Positions 1-9,311 of a stretch of DNA of 64,000 bases are shown one piece after another. A model generated the notes under the pieces. That model was given only the letters and a program-made list of their open reading frames with translations. It searched no databases and had not been told where the DNA came from. Both the position numbers and the translations under genes were made by a program. Location: NCBI RefSeq assembly GCF_009380155.1, contig NZ_WHUV01000002.1, positions 1,116,001 through 1,180,000 of the forward strand. The letters are read 5' to 3'. Positions within the stretch are counted from its first letter, which is position 1; each line of letters starts with the position of its first letter. The DNA comes from Pseudomonas piscis (lineage in GTDB: Bacteria > Pseudomonadota > Gammaproteobacteria > Pseudomonadales > Pseudomonadaceae).

Positions 1-1670
1 ACCCCCTGGTGCACCGTGGGGCTGGCGTTGAGTTCATAAGGCATGGTGGCGTTGGCATCCGGCCATACCGACAACAGCTCATGACGAACCTGGGCGTAGT
101 ACCAGGCCAGGCTCCACTGGCCCAGGAGACTGTCGCCACGGCCACCCAGCTCCAGGGTGGTGGCGGTCTGGTTCTGCAGCTTGATCGGGTCGCGCTGGGT
201 TCCCGTGGCGACGCCGCTGCCGGTCGGGAAGCGAATGTTGGAGCTATAGATCAGCGACCAGGGATGCGGCGCCTCCACCGAACGGCTGAGGTTGCCGAAC
301 AGCTGCACATCGCGGTTCAACTGGTAGCGCAAGCCCAGGCGCGGGGCATAGTCCCAGTCGCCGAGGCTGGTCTTGCCGCCGCCCTCGGGATAGGTCACTG
401 CACTCTCGCGGCGGGTGTAGATGGCCGCCAGGCCGGTGGTCAGCCACAGGTCGTCGGCGATCTCCAGATCATTGCTGAAATGCACGACGCTGTCCGAACC
501 CTGGTAGGTGAAATTGCGCATCCGCGTGCCCGGTGCGTAACCACTGGTATTGCCGGTGGGGATACGCACGAACTCGCTGGCGCCGTCGTTAGGCAGGTGC
601 TTGGTCACCCGCAGGCCCAGGGTGCTGCGGCTCTCCAGGCCCCAGAGGGTGTCGCGGCGCTTGTAGTCGAGGGTGCCGCTGACATCGCTGTAGGCCACCT
701 TCAGGCGGTTGGGGCCTTCGCGCAGGTCCATGGGGTAGTCGTGGTAGACCAGGCCGGCCTGCAGGCTCGAATCGTCATCGATATACCAGGTGGTCTTGTT
801 GCCGACGAAGGTACTGCCAGGCTGCTTGCGCCGGTCGTCCCGGGACACATAGGCCGGGTTGGCCGCCCTGGGGGAATGCTCGATGGAATGCTTGGTCACC
901 CGCCCGGCCAGGTCGTTGTCGGTCTGCCGGTAGCGCAGGTAGAAACGGGTTTCCAGGTTCGGGTTCAAGCGATAGCCAAAGTTGGCCATGACTCCCCGGC
1001 TGTCGCTGGCGGTATGGCGCTGGTAGCCGTCGGCATTGGAATCGGTCAGCGAGACGTAGTAGTCGAAGTCCCCCAGCACTTGCCCGGAACTGACCTGGCG
1101 CTGCTGGTAACCGTGGCTGCCGGTGACGTAGCGCACCTGCAACAGCGGCGCGTCGTAGCCGGTATGGCTGATGTAGTCGATGGCGCCGCCCAGGGCCAAG
1201 GCGCCGCGGTCGAAACCGTTGGCCCCGCGTAGCACCTCCACGCGGTCGACCCACAGTGGCTCCAGCAACTCGTAGGGGGTACCGCCGGGGCCGGTCAGGG
1301 GCAGGCCGTCGAGCATGGTGTAGAGCCCCGAGGCGTGGGCCCCGGGGGCACGGTTGATGCCCGAGCCACGGATCGAGATCTTCACCCCTTCGTTGCCCGC
1401 CGATTGGGCATAGACCCCTGGCTGGTAGGCCAGCACGTCCTGGTTGCTGGCCACCCGGCCCTGCAATGGCCGGCTCATCTGTACCAGGTTGCTCCCGCCG
1501 GGAACCTGGGCCAGCCGCGCCCGGGCTTCTTCAGCCCCCTGCCCGGCGTCCTCCTGGCCTTGTCCCAGGACCTGCGCCGGAGCCAGTTCCAGGCCCCCGG
1601 GCTCGGCCATGGCCGGACAGGCAAGGGCCAGGCCCAACAAAGTGGTGGGCAGGGTTCTGGGCGAAAGCAT
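1..1670 (-). CDS. TonB-dependent outer-membrane receptor (C-terminus off the window)
   Basis: The frame is open from 1670 to the window edge, giving about 556 residues. It starts MLSPRTLPTTLLGLALACP with a signal peptide probably cut after AMA (residue 22), and a GGAG lies about 9 nt before the ATG. The plug domain follows: a TonB-box-like leader, then QDVLAYQPGVYAQ, ISIRGSGINRAP and a VDRVEVLRGANGFDRGALA segment, typical of ferric-siderophore or FecA/FhuA-type receptors. After it come beta-barrel strands with alternating aromatic and polar residues (for example YVSLTDSNADGYQRH). There is no N-terminal signalling (STN) domain, so it is a plain transducer-independent receptor. The ligand cannot be read from the sequence; iron-siderophore uptake is the family default. 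No FecIR pair lies beside it. Confidence 0.9.
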   Translation of the reverse strand, partial: MLSPRTLPTTLLGLALACPAMAEPGGLELAPAQVLGQGQEDAGQGAEEARARLAQVPGGSNLVQMSRPLQGRVASNQDVLAYQPGVYAQSAGNEGVKISIRGSGINRAPGAHASGLYTMLDGLPLTGPGGTPYELLEPLWVDRVEVLRGANGFDRGALALGGAIDYISHTGYDAPLLQVRYVTGSHGYQQRQVSSGQVLGDFDYYVSLTDSNADGYQRHTASDSRGVMANFGYRLNPNLETRFYLRYRQTDNDLAGRVTKHSIEHSPRAANPAYVSRDDRRKQPGSTFVGNKTTWYIDDDSSLQAGLVYHDYPMDLREGPNRLKVAYSDVSGTLDYKRRDTLWGLESRSTLGLRVTKHLPNDGASEFVRIPTGNTSGYAPGTRMRNFTYQGSDSVVHFSNDLEIADDLWLTTGLAAIYTRRESAVTYPEGGGKTSLGDWDYAPRLGLRYQLNRDVQLFGNLSRSVEAPHPWSLIYSSNIRFPTGSGVATGTQRDPIKLQNQTATTLELGGRGDSLLGQWSLAWYYAQVRHELLSVWPDANATMPYELNASPTVHQG

Positions 1671-1837
1671 CGGTACGACTCCGGCGTGGGCAATGGACAA
1701 TGAAGGTTGCGACGCAGGAAGGAACGAAGAGAACACAGGCCGATTTGGCTTTTTTTGCCAGGACGCGGGCGCGACCTGGCGCGAGGGAGCATGGAGCGGT
1801 GGCAGGCGAGCCTCGACGCCCGCCTGCCCGGACCGGA

Positions 1838-2188
1838 TCAGCCCGGAACCGGCTGGCCCTGCATGAACGCCAGGTAGTAGCCGTTGCAGTCGCGGATGCC
1901 GAACTCGCGAGTGCCGTAGGGCATGTCCTGCAGGGGCCAGGCAATATCGGCCCGCTCCTTGATCGAATCGAAATAGGCCTGCACATCCTCCAGGGCGAAA
2001 TACAGGGTCCCGGTACAACCCGGGGCGCTGCCCCACAGGTCCTGCTCGGTGAACGTCAGTCGACAGTCCTGCAACTGCACCAACAGCGTCGACTCCGCGC
2101 CATCGCTGACGGCGAAGCCGAGTATCCGCTGGTAATGCTCACGGGTGCGGGACAGGTCATTGCAGCGCAGCAGGCAGGTCAGCGGCAT
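1838..2188 (-). CDS. VOC-family (glyoxalase/bleomycin-resistance fold) protein
   Basis: This is a small 116-residue protein starting MPLTCLLRCNDLSRTREHY. The start at 2188 is chosen because GGAG sits 8 nt upstream; an in-frame ATG at 2230 would only add a low-quality leader. The order beta-alpha-beta-beta-beta fits one vicinal-oxygen-chelate half: HYQRILGF early, LTFTEQDLW in the middle, and the FGIRDCNGYYLAF ending typical of the family. Such proteins act as metal-dependent isomerases, dioxygenases or drug-binding proteins, and the substrate here is unknown. It lies downstream of the kinase operon on the same strand, 136 bp away, so it could be read through but need not be functionally linked. 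Confidence 0.8.
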   Translation of the reverse strand: MPLTCLLRCNDLSRTREHYQRILGFAVSDGAESTLLVQLQDCRLTFTEQDLWGSAPGCTGTLYFALEDVQAYFDSIKERADIAWPLQDMPYGTREFGIRDCNGYYLAFMQGQPVPG

Positions 2189-2324
2189 CTCGGACTCCAG
2201 GGGCGGCCGGCACGGCGATGGCTTCGCCATGCATCAGGGATCATGCAGCAGGGGAAAGACGCCACCTTAGCAGCAAACGCCCTCCCCCTGGAGCCAGCCC
2301 CGCTTGCCGCCGCCGGGGCCGATC

Positions 2325-3896
2325 TCAGGCCGGATAACCGGTGATCTCGCGAATGCTCTGGTACAGCGGCTTGAGCTGGCGATACATGCGCAAATACACC
2401 TGGCTGTACAGCCGCTGGTACATCTGCCGGGCCTGGGGCTGGGGCTCGAATACCGCGCCGACCCGGGTCATGGCGCTGATGGCCGTGGAAAAGTCCGGGT
2501 ACAGCCCCAACCCCACCGCGCAGGCGATCACCGCGCCCAGTCCCGAGGCCTCGTAGACATGCGGGCGCTCCACCGGCAGGCCGAAGATATCGGCGGTCAG
2601 TTGCATCGCCGCATCGCTCTGGGAACCGCCACCGGCCACCCGCAGGCGGGTGATCTTGAGCTTCGAGCGTTTCTCCATGCGCTCCATGCCCTGGCGCAGG
2701 GCGTAGGCCAGGCCCTCGAGGATCGCCCGGTAGATATGCGCCCGGGTGTGCACGTCGCCGAAACCGATCATCGCGCCCTTGGCCTCCATCCCCGGCTCAC
2801 GGATACCCGGCGACCAGTAGGGTTGCAGGGTCAGGCCCATGGACCCCGGCGGCACTGCCTGGACCAGGGCGTCGAACAACTGTTCCGGCTCCAGCCCCTG
2901 CTCCGCCGCCTGCTGCACCTCGCGCAGGCCGAACTGCTGCTTGAACCAGCTGACCATCCAATAGCCACGGAAGATCATCACCTCGCAGTTGTAGTGATCC
3001 GGCACCGCTGCCGGATACGGCGGAATCAGCGGCACCACCTCCAGGTAACGCGAGCGGGTGGTGGTGATGGTGGCCGTGGTGCCGTAGGAGACGCAGGCCG
3101 TGGTGGAATCCTGGACCCCGGAACCCAGCACCTCGCAGGCCTTGTCGGCTCCCGCGGCAATCAGCGGCAGGCCCTCGGGAATGCCGGTGTGGCGACTGGC
3201 CTCGGCGGTGATCCGACCCAGGGTTTCACCAGGCTTGTGCAGGGTCGGCAGTTGTTCGCGGCGTACCGCCAGGGCCTGCCATTTCCAATCGCTGGGGGCG
3301 GCCCAGCGCAGGCGCTTGTAGTCGAACGGCAGGTAGGCCACGCAGCACCCCACCGAGTCGACGAAATTGCCGGTCAGGCGATGGGTGAGAAACCCCGACA
3401 ACAGCAGGAACTTGTCGGTGGCGGCCCAGATGTCCGGCTGCTTCTGCGCCACCCAGTTGGCTTCGGCCTGGGCGCGGAAGTAATCCACCGTGGCCTCGGC
3501 GCCAATCAGCTTGAACAGCCAGCTCCAGGGCCCCTTGAGCTGGCCCTCGAGTTCGGCCTGGCGCTGGTCCAGCCAGAGGATCGCCGGGCGCAGCGCCCGC
3601 CCCTGGGCATCGACGTTGATCAGGGTGCCGCGCTGGGTGGTCAGGGACACCCCGCGGATCTGCGAACGGTCGATGCCGGTCTGCTGCCAGAGGATCTGGC
3701 AGGCTTCGCCGAGCTTGGCCCAGTAGTAGTCCGGGTCCTGTTCGGCCCAACCGGGCTGGGTCGAGTAGTAGGCCTCCAGCTCCACCTTGCCCTTGCCGAT
3801 CAGGTTGCCCTGAAGGTCGAACAGCAGCGCGCGCACGCTCTGGGTTCCGTTATCGATAGCCAGCAGGTAGTCCCGCTTGTTGTTGTGATTATCCAT
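2325..3896 (-). CDS. FGGY-family carbohydrate/polyol kinase
   Basis: The protein has 523 residues and starts [20 protein letters not shown], the phosphate-1 loop (DNGTQS) of the actin-like ATPase fold. A longer frame exists upstream but overlaps the preceding dehydrogenase gene. Further family marks are [19 protein letters not shown], the adenosine motif [20 protein letters not shown] near residues 425-445, and [15 protein letters not shown]. It would phosphorylate a sugar or polyol, related to glycerol or xylulose. It is the last gene of a three-gene operon, 13 bp after the GlpD-like gene, so its product is probably oxidised by that enzyme (inference). A similar kinase/GlpD/flavoprotein trio occurs in P. 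aeruginosa (around PA3024-PA3026, from memory). Confidence 0.87.
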   Translation of the reverse strand: MDNHNNKRDYLLAIDNGTQSVRALLFDLQGNLIGKGKVELEAYYSTQPGWAEQDPDYYWAKLGEACQILWQQTGIDRSQIRGVSLTTQRGTLINVDAQGRALRPAILWLDQRQAELEGQLKGPWSWLFKLIGAEATVDYFRAQAEANWVAQKQPDIWAATDKFLLLSGFLTHRLTGNFVDSVGCCVAYLPFDYKRLRWAAPSDWKWQALAVRREQLPTLHKPGETLGRITAEASRHTGIPEGLPLIAAGADKACEVLGSGVQDSTTACVSYGTTATITTTRSRYLEVVPLIPPYPAAVPDHYNCEVMIFRGYWMVSWFKQQFGLREVQQAAEQGLEPEQLFDALVQAVPPGSMGLTLQPYWSPGIREPGMEAKGAMIGFGDVHTRAHIYRAILEGLAYALRQGMERMEKRSKLKITRLRVAGGGSQSDAAMQLTADIFGLPVERPHVYEASGLGAVIACAVGLGLYPDFSTAISAMTRVGAVFEPQPQARQMYQRLYSQVYLRMYRQLKPLYQSIREITGYPA

Positions 3897-3909
3897 GGGG
3901 CTCTCTTGT

Positions 3910-5505
3910 TTAGGCATCAGTGCTGGGCAAGCTGTGGTGGCGTTGCCACAGGGCGAGGTAACGCTGTTCTTCGGCTTGCCAATGGGCGTCGCTCCAGCCC
4001 AGGCGCTCCTGGCACAGGTTGCGGATGGCTGGCAGGTAGCTGGCACCGCCTTTGGCCAGCAACAGGCCCAGGCGCGTGCGGCGCAGCAGCAGGTCGTCCA
4101 GGTGCAGGACCATTTCCGCCTCGGCGGCAAAGGCCAGTTCGGCCCACAGGGTGTCGCTGGCGCCGACGCACTCGTGGCCCAACTGCTCCACCAACTGCGC
4201 CAGCCGCGGCAGGTCACGGCCATGGCGCCCGGCCAGGCGCCGTAGCTGGGCGCCGCTGAGCCCGGCAATCTCCACCGCCGGTACCGGGGCGAACACCGGG
4301 GCGCCGTCGTCGCTGACACTGCGTCCGATCATCGCCCCACAAGCGGCCAGCACCTCGATGGCCTGGGGCCGGAAGGTGGTGAGCTTGCCGCCGGCCAGGG
4401 TCACGCATCCCGGCTCCTGCCACAGCACATGCTCGCGGGTTTCGTTGGAGGGCTTGCCCTGGGAGTCCGCACCGCCCGCGGCTACCACCGGGCGCACCCC
4501 GGACCAGGTCGAAAGCACGTCGCTGGCAACGATCCGCGCCTCGGGAAACTGCTGGGCACAGGCCGCCAGCAGGTAATGCAGTTCCTGCTGGCTGATGCTG
4601 GCGCTCAGGTCCAGGTCTTCGCGATGGTCCAGGTCGGTGGTACCGACCACGGTGGCGCCTTCCCAGGGGAAGACGAACACTGGCCGGCGATCCTCGGCAT
4701 GCATGAAACTGAAGGCATGGGCCACTGGCAGCCGCCAACCCGGCAGCAACAAGTGGCTGCCACGCAACGGCCGCAGTTGACGCCCGGCATCCGCCGGACG
4801 CAAACGCTCGGCCCAGGCGCCTGTGGCCACCGCCAGGCTCTCGCTGCGCAGCTGGCGTGGCGCACCGCCTTCGCTGTCATCGATCTCGACCCCGCAGACC
4901 CGCCCCTTCTCGCGCAACAAACCGGTCACCCGCACGCCGTTCAACGCCAGGGCGCCATCGGCCCGGGCCTCGGCCAATACCCGCATCACCAGCCGCGCAT
5001 CGTCGGTCAGGGCGTCGAGAAAACAGGTGCCGCCCAAGAGGCCCGGTTCCTTGACCCCAGGCGCCAGGAACTGCAACTGCCCGGCATCGTGGAACCTGTG
5101 GTTGCGCCGCCCGGCCAGGGCGTCGTAGAGGCTCAGCAGACTGCCGAACACCCGTGGGCCGGGGAACTGGCCCAGGTAATGGGGCATCAGGAAGCTCATG
5201 GGGTCCACCAGCCCGGGAGCCTCTTGCAACAAGCGCTGGCGCTCGCGCACCGAGTCCCGGGTCAGGCGCCACTGGCCCTTGGCGATGTAGCGCAAGCCGC
5301 CATGGACCATCTTCGAAGACCGGCTGGAGGTGCCCCAGGCGAAATCCCGCTGCTCCAGCAACAGGCAACGCCAGCCACGCCGGGCCGCCTCACGCAGGAT
5401 CCCGGCGCCGCTGATGCCGCCGCCGATCACGATCAAGTCCCAGCTCTGCGCCGCCAGGCTCGGCAGCGCCTGTTGCCGCCATTGGCCGTTCCAGTCCTGG
5501 CCCAT
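3910..5505 (-). CDS. GlpD-like FAD-dependent glycerol-3-phosphate dehydrogenase/oxidase
   Basis: The protein has 531 residues. An N-terminal Rossmann FAD motif, [19 protein letters not shown], lies around residues 26-44, followed by the GlpD signature [15 protein letters not shown]. Later come [24 protein letters not shown] and [14 protein letters not shown], all as in aerobic glycerol-3-phosphate dehydrogenases. It would oxidise glycerol-3-phosphate or a close relative and pass electrons to the quinone pool at the inner membrane. Only 3 bp separate it from the upstream flavoprotein gene and 13 bp from the kinase, so the three are co-transcribed. It is probably not the main housekeeping GlpD: there is no glpF, glpK or glpR here, and the alkyl-DHAP-synthase-like neighbour suggests a specialised glycerophosphate substrate (inference). 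Confidence 0.88.
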   Translation of the reverse strand: MGQDWNGQWRQQALPSLAAQSWDLIVIGGGISGAGILREAARRGWRCLLLEQRDFAWGTSSRSSKMVHGGLRYIAKGQWRLTRDSVRERQRLLQEAPGLVDPMSFLMPHYLGQFPGPRVFGSLLSLYDALAGRRNHRFHDAGQLQFLAPGVKEPGLLGGTCFLDALTDDARLVMRVLAEARADGALALNGVRVTGLLREKGRVCGVEIDDSEGGAPRQLRSESLAVATGAWAERLRPADAGRQLRPLRGSHLLLPGWRLPVAHAFSFMHAEDRRPVFVFPWEGATVVGTTDLDHREDLDLSASISQQELHYLLAACAQQFPEARIVASDVLSTWSGVRPVVAAGGADSQGKPSNETREHVLWQEPGCVTLAGGKLTTFRPQAIEVLAACGAMIGRSVSDDGAPVFAPVPAVEIAGLSGAQLRRLAGRHGRDLPRLAQLVEQLGHECVGASDTLWAELAFAAEAEMVLHLDDLLLRRTRLGLLLAKGGASYLPAIRNLCQERLGWSDAHWQAEEQRYLALWQRHHSLPSTDA

Positions 5506-5508
5506 GCC

Positions 5509-7104
5509 TCACTGCTCCAGCAAGGTGCCGGGGTTGAGGCGCCCGGCCGGATCGAAGTGCCGGCCCAAGGCCTGCAGGGTGTCCATGGCCAGCGCGCCTT
5601 TCTCCAGCGGCAGGTAGGGCGCGTGGTCCTTGCCCACCCCGTGCTGATGGCTGATGGTGCCCCGGTGCTCGACGATGGTCTGGCTGGCGCCATGCTTGAG
5701 CGCCTGCCAGCGGGCCAGGGTCGCCGGGTACTGCTGGTCCGGACGGAACACGTAGGTTGTGTAGATGCTCGAGCCTTCGCCATAGACGTGGGACAAGTGA
5801 GTGAACACATGCACCTGTTCGCCCTCGGCGGCCAGGCCGTCGCGCAGGCTGTCCTCGATGCGTTGCAGCAAGGTATCGACATTGCTCCAGTCGGTAGCGG
5901 TTTCCAGGGTGTCCACCAGGTAACCGGCATTCCACAGGCTTTCGCGCAGGTAGGGGAAACGGAAGCGGTTCTGCGCCCACTTCTTGCCCAGCAGGGTGCC
6001 GGTGAACACCCCGCCAAAGGCCTTCAAATGCTGGCGCGCCTGGCGCAAGGACAAGGCGTTCTGCCGGCGATTGCCGGTTACGCCGAAGGTCAACAGGCAC
6101 TTGCCCTGGCCCGCGCCCCGCAGCGCCAGGTACTTTTCCAGCCAGGCGATCTGCGTCGGGTGGCCGGCCAGGGCCAGTTGGGTCTCGGTCTCCACGGCGT
6201 TGGACAGGCGCAGCATCGACAACGGCACCCGGGCCTGGGCCAAGACCCGCACAGCCTGCAGGGCCTGGGTCCAGTCCGGCAGGAACACCCCGTAGAAACG
6301 CTCGTCGTCCGGCAAGCGGCTGACCCGTACCTTGACCTCGGAAATGATCCCGAAGCGCCCTTCGCTGCCCAGTACCACTTCACGCAGGTCAGGACCGGCG
6401 GCGGAGGCCGGGAACGTGGCGATCGGCATCGGTCCGGCGAAGGTCTCCAGGGTGCCACCGGCGAACAATTGCTCGATACGCCCGTAGCGCAGCGATTGCT
6501 GGCCGCTGGAACGGCTGGCTACCCAGCCGCCGAGGGTCGACAACTCCCAGGACTGCGGGAAGTGCCCGAGGGTGTAGCCCCGGGCGCGCAACTGGCTCTC
6601 CACCTGGGGGCCACTGGCACCGGGGCCGAAGGTGGCCAGCAGGCTGTCTTCATCCAGGTCCAGCAGGCGACTCATGCGCGCCAGGGACACCGTCAGCACC
6701 GGCCGCTCGGACCAGGCCGGGTTGATGTGGCCGGCCACCGAGGTGCCGCCGCCATAGGGGATCAGGCACAGGTCGCGCTCCTCGGCCATGGCCAGCAGTT
6801 GGCGAATCTGCCCGGCGCTTTCCGGAAACGCCACCGCATCCGGATAGACCCCCAGCTCGCCTTCACGCAACGCCAGCCAGTCCGCCAGGCTTTGGCCTCG
6901 GGCGTGCAACAGCCGCTCCTGGGGCTCGATGCTGTACAGCGGGTGGGCCGGCAACCGCGATGCAGGTACCCGGGCCAGGGCCTGTTCCAGGGAAGCTTCC
7001 GGCAACCTGAATCCCGGCCCCAGGCGCTCGGCGAGAAAGCCCGCGCCTTCGGCCGGCAATTCGACCACCGTGGATGCATCCCCCCAGCCATTCCAGCGTC
7101 GCAT
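5509..7104 (-). CDS. FAD-binding oxidase resembling alkyl-dihydroxyacetonephosphate synthase
   Basis: The protein has 531 residues and starts MRRWNGWGD; the RWNGWG start is a hallmark of the AGPS-type branch of VAO/PCMH flavoproteins. The FAD domain contains LIPYGGGTSVAGHINPA and VVLGSEGRFGIISEVKVRVS. Near the C-terminus, GTISHQHGVGKDHAPY matches the catalytic HHH-type region of AGPS, here with one His replaced (HQH), and it ends FDPAGRLNPGTLL. AAGGA lies 8 nt before the ATG. AGPS swaps the acyl group of acyl-DHAP for a fatty alcohol in ether-lipid synthesis; some bacterial relatives are D-lactate or glycolate oxidases. First gene of the operon with the GlpD-like enzyme and the kinase. The true reaction is unknown. 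Confidence 0.85.
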   Translation of the reverse strand: MRRWNGWGDASTVVELPAEGAGFLAERLGPGFRLPEASLEQALARVPASRLPAHPLYSIEPQERLLHARGQSLADWLALREGELGVYPDAVAFPESAGQIRQLLAMAEERDLCLIPYGGGTSVAGHINPAWSERPVLTVSLARMSRLLDLDEDSLLATFGPGASGPQVESQLRARGYTLGHFPQSWELSTLGGWVASRSSGQQSLRYGRIEQLFAGGTLETFAGPMPIATFPASAAGPDLREVVLGSEGRFGIISEVKVRVSRLPDDERFYGVFLPDWTQALQAVRVLAQARVPLSMLRLSNAVETETQLALAGHPTQIAWLEKYLALRGAGQGKCLLTFGVTGNRRQNALSLRQARQHLKAFGGVFTGTLLGKKWAQNRFRFPYLRESLWNAGYLVDTLETATDWSNVDTLLQRIEDSLRDGLAAEGEQVHVFTHLSHVYGEGSSIYTTYVFRPDQQYPATLARWQALKHGASQTIVEHRGTISHQHGVGKDHAPYLPLEKGALAMDTLQALGRHFDPAGRLNPGTLLEQ

Positions 7105-7242
7105 GCGTATGTCCTTCTGCTGTTCTTATAGGTCTTGCGTAAGGCTCCCTATACTAGTGCGCCGCTGCCACCTGTCACGGTCGCATCGAGCCAGTTGGTG
7201 TAGCCGATTGAGTCAGCCACGCCTGCGCCAGGAGCGAAACAG

Positions 7243-8007
7243 GTGACAAGTCGCCTGTGCTGCCGAACAATCCCCTACCCGTCCCCTGGATCGAATCGCC
7301 CCATGCCCGCCTCGCTGAGAACCTGCTCCCCGCTGTTCTGGTCACCGGACCTGGGCATCGACTATGGCGCTGCGACGCTGAGCCTGCGCGACCTGCTGCC
7401 GCAAGTAGGCCAGGGCATCTCGGCGTTCTTCGAGCCGCAGGATCGGCTGCTGGTCGGTGAGACCCTGCAGTTGATCTGGCACCCACCCGTGAGCGACATC
7501 AACGGCTGGAGCGAACAACCTTCGGAACTGGCCCACAGCCACTTGCTGCAGGTCAGGGTCAGCGGGGCGCAGCAGCCACCCGCCCAGCCGATGCATGACC
7601 TGCATCGGGGCAGGCAGCGCTTTGCCTTGCAGGTCCTGGCCTGCACCCCACTGCTGGCGGCCCTCAAGGCCCAGCCGCTGGACCAGCAGGCCTGGAGCCT
7701 GCCCGGCATCGGCAGGCCGCAGGGCGCTTGCCTGAGTTGGGATGAAGCCCTCTGGTGCGGGCGCGCCGACGTCGGCGGATTGACTTGCCTGAGCGCCGCC
7801 AACGGCAGCGAAGGCATGATGGAAATGATCCTGGAGATCATCGGTGACCAGGTCAGCGGGTTGTTATCGGTGCATCTGGGCCCTGGCGGGAACACTTATG
7901 AATTTGGTCGGCGAGTGCTCGCGGGTGCGGAGCTCATTGCCATTCGCCGGGCCCTGGAGCACGCCCGGCCGCTGCAGGACACCCAGGACGCCTACCTCGT
8001 GGGTTGA
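7243..8007 (+). CDS. Unrecognised 254-residue protein
   Basis: I do not recognise the family. The GTG start at 7243 is supported by AGGAG 9 nt upstream; an ATG at 7303 has no such site. The coding signal is good: high GC3 and no overlap with another gene. The protein is soluble, without signal peptide or membrane segments. The first half is rich in Leu/Gln, the centre has SWDEALWCGRADVGGLTCL, and the C-terminal part contains a Gly-rich stretch (HLGPGGNTYEFG) ahead of a final helix. It is divergent from the AGPS-like operon across a 138 bp gap, so the two may share control. Nothing in the sequence gives a function. Confidence 0.6.
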   Translation: MTSRLCCRTIPYPSPGSNRPMPASLRTCSPLFWSPDLGIDYGAATLSLRDLLPQVGQGISAFFEPQDRLLVGETLQLIWHPPVSDINGWSEQPSELAHSHLLQVRVSGAQQPPAQPMHDLHRGRQRFALQVLACTPLLAALKAQPLDQQAWSLPGIGRPQGACLSWDEALWCGRADVGGLTCLSAANGSEGMMEMILEIIGDQVSGLLSVHLGPGGNTYEFGRRVLAGAELIAIRRALEHARPLQDTQDAYLVG

Positions 8008-8176
8008 GTGTCAATCGAGGAAAAAACTCCCGGGCAAGACTAAGCAGCTGTTTTCAAACCGATTTTTTTTGCGCTGGGGGCTTCCCAAACCGCCGGCGAG
8101 TTGTTAAATTTGCGCCCGTTCTTGCAGCGGTCCTCCCCGGACCGGCACTTCAAGCAAGTAACGTCGCAACAGCTAC

Positions 8177-8251
8177 AGGGGCGTCGCCAAGCGGTAAGGC
8201 AGCAGGTTTTGATCCTGCCATGCGTTGGTTCGAATCCAGCCGCCCCTGCCA
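8177..8251 (+). tRNA. tRNA-Gln (anticodon TTG)
   Basis: The gene folds as a 75-nt cloverleaf with the CCA end encoded. The acceptor stem pairs AGGGGCG (8177-8183) with CGCCCCT (8241-8247), then G and CCA. The anticodon arm is GCAGG-TTTTGAT-CCTGC, placing TTG at the anticodon. The T-arm has GGTTCGAATCC. It stands alone rather than in a tRNA cluster. A possible GC-rich discriminator follows TTAAATTT near 8105-8115, but the promoter is not clear. Confidence 0.95.
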
Positions 8252-8282
8252 TTTTTCTTCCTCGTTGTTCCTTCATCATTGT

Positions 8283-9191
8283 TCATTCCTCCAGGCTTCG
8301 CGCCAGGAACTCCAGCATCGCGTTGACCTTGGGCAATCCCTGCCGGCTCTTCATCCATAGCAGGTTGATCGTCTGCCCCCGGGTCGCCAAATGCGGCAAG
8401 ACTTCCACCAGGCTGCCATCCTGCAGTTGGCGCTTGACCAGCCACGACGGCAGGTGGGCGATGCCATAGCCGCCCAGCACCGCCATCAGCAAGCCCTCCC
8501 CCGCACCCACCACGCAACTGGCCGTAACCGACCGGCGCTCGATCTGCCCCGGCTCGTCGGTGGCGAAGCTCCAGGGGTGCACGCGCCCGTCCGCCCAGCC
8601 ATAGGCGATGCACTGGTGTCGCTCCAGGTCGGCGATCACCGCTGGTTCGCCACGTTGCGCCAGGTAACCCGGGGCGGCACAGAACAGGTATTGCTCGGTT
8701 CCCAGGTGCCGATGCCCAAGCTCCGCCGGCCACAGGTCGGGGCCACCCAAGCGCACGGCGATATCGACCCCGGCCTCGATGGGATTGGCCAGATGCTCGG
8801 AGAAGGTCACATGGGGCTGCAACTGCGGATGCTCCCGGGCAAATTCGAGAATCGGCCCCAGGACCTGGGCCCGGCCGAATGCCCCCGGCAGGTCGATGCG
8901 CAGCTTGCCGCGCAGCTCATGCTGTTGCACCTGCAGCTCGAGCTCGGCCTCTTCCAGTTCGGCCAGCACGCCACTGCAAGTACGGTAGAACGCCAGGCCG
9001 GCATCGGTCAGGGCCAGGCTGCGGGTGGTACGCCGGAACAATCGCGCCTGCAGCCGCGCTTCCAGGCGGGCGATGGCCTTGCTGATGGCCGACGCCGTGA
9101 GGTTCAAGCGTTCGCCGGCCGCCTTGAAGCTGCCACAGTCGGCCACGCAGACAAACACGTCGATACCCTTCAAGCGTTCGGAGGAAAACAT
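8283..9191 (-). CDS. LysR-family transcriptional regulator
   Basis: The protein has 302 residues. The N-terminal winged helix-turn-helix lies in about residues 6-66 (GSFKAAGERLNLTASAISKA, then LEARLQARLFRRTTRSLALT). An effector-binding domain follows from about residue 90 (GKLRIDLPGAFGR, GVDIAVRLGG), placing it in the CrgA/AaeR-like branch. It is divergent from an MFS transporter gene across 120 bp, the classic LysR target arrangement. A 13-bp T-N11-A palindrome at 9211-9223, just before its start, is a good operator candidate. The most probable target is therefore the transporter gene and itself (inference). The inducer is unknown. Confidence 0.92.
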   Translation of the reverse strand: MFSSERLKGIDVFVCVADCGSFKAAGERLNLTASAISKAIARLEARLQARLFRRTTRSLALTDAGLAFYRTCSGVLAELEEAELELQVQQHELRGKLRIDLPGAFGRAQVLGPILEFAREHPQLQPHVTFSEHLANPIEAGVDIAVRLGGPDLWPAELGHRHLGTEQYLFCAAPGYLAQRGEPAVIADLERHQCIAYGWADGRVHPWSFATDEPGQIERRSVTASCVVGAGEGLLMAVLGGYGIAHLPSWLVKRQLQDGSLVEVLPHLATRGQTINLLWMKSRQGLPKVNAMLEFLARSLEE

Positions 9192-9210
9192 TTGGCATCC
9201 TGTCTATTAA

Positions 9211-9223
9211 TGAATCTGATTCA
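9211..9223. promoter_or_regulatory. Candidate LysR operator palindrome (T-N11-A)
   Basis: TGAATCTGATTCA is a perfect inverted repeat around a central T and has exactly the T-N11-A form used by LysR regulators. It lies in the divergent gap between the regulator and the MFS gene, 20 bp upstream of the regulator start. No binding data; the assignment is inference from form and position. Confidence 0.5.
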
Positions 9224-9311
9224 CCTCAGTCGATAAAAAGCATCATAAAACAGAACCAGATTCCACAGTAAGCTGATCAGCACTCCATCGGTATCACTGC
9301 AAGAGGCACAG

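Noticed and set aside
4429..7131. 900-codon open frame on the plus strand
   Set aside because: Antisense to the AGPS-like and GlpD-like genes, which have clear motifs; the plus-strand translation is low-complexity.
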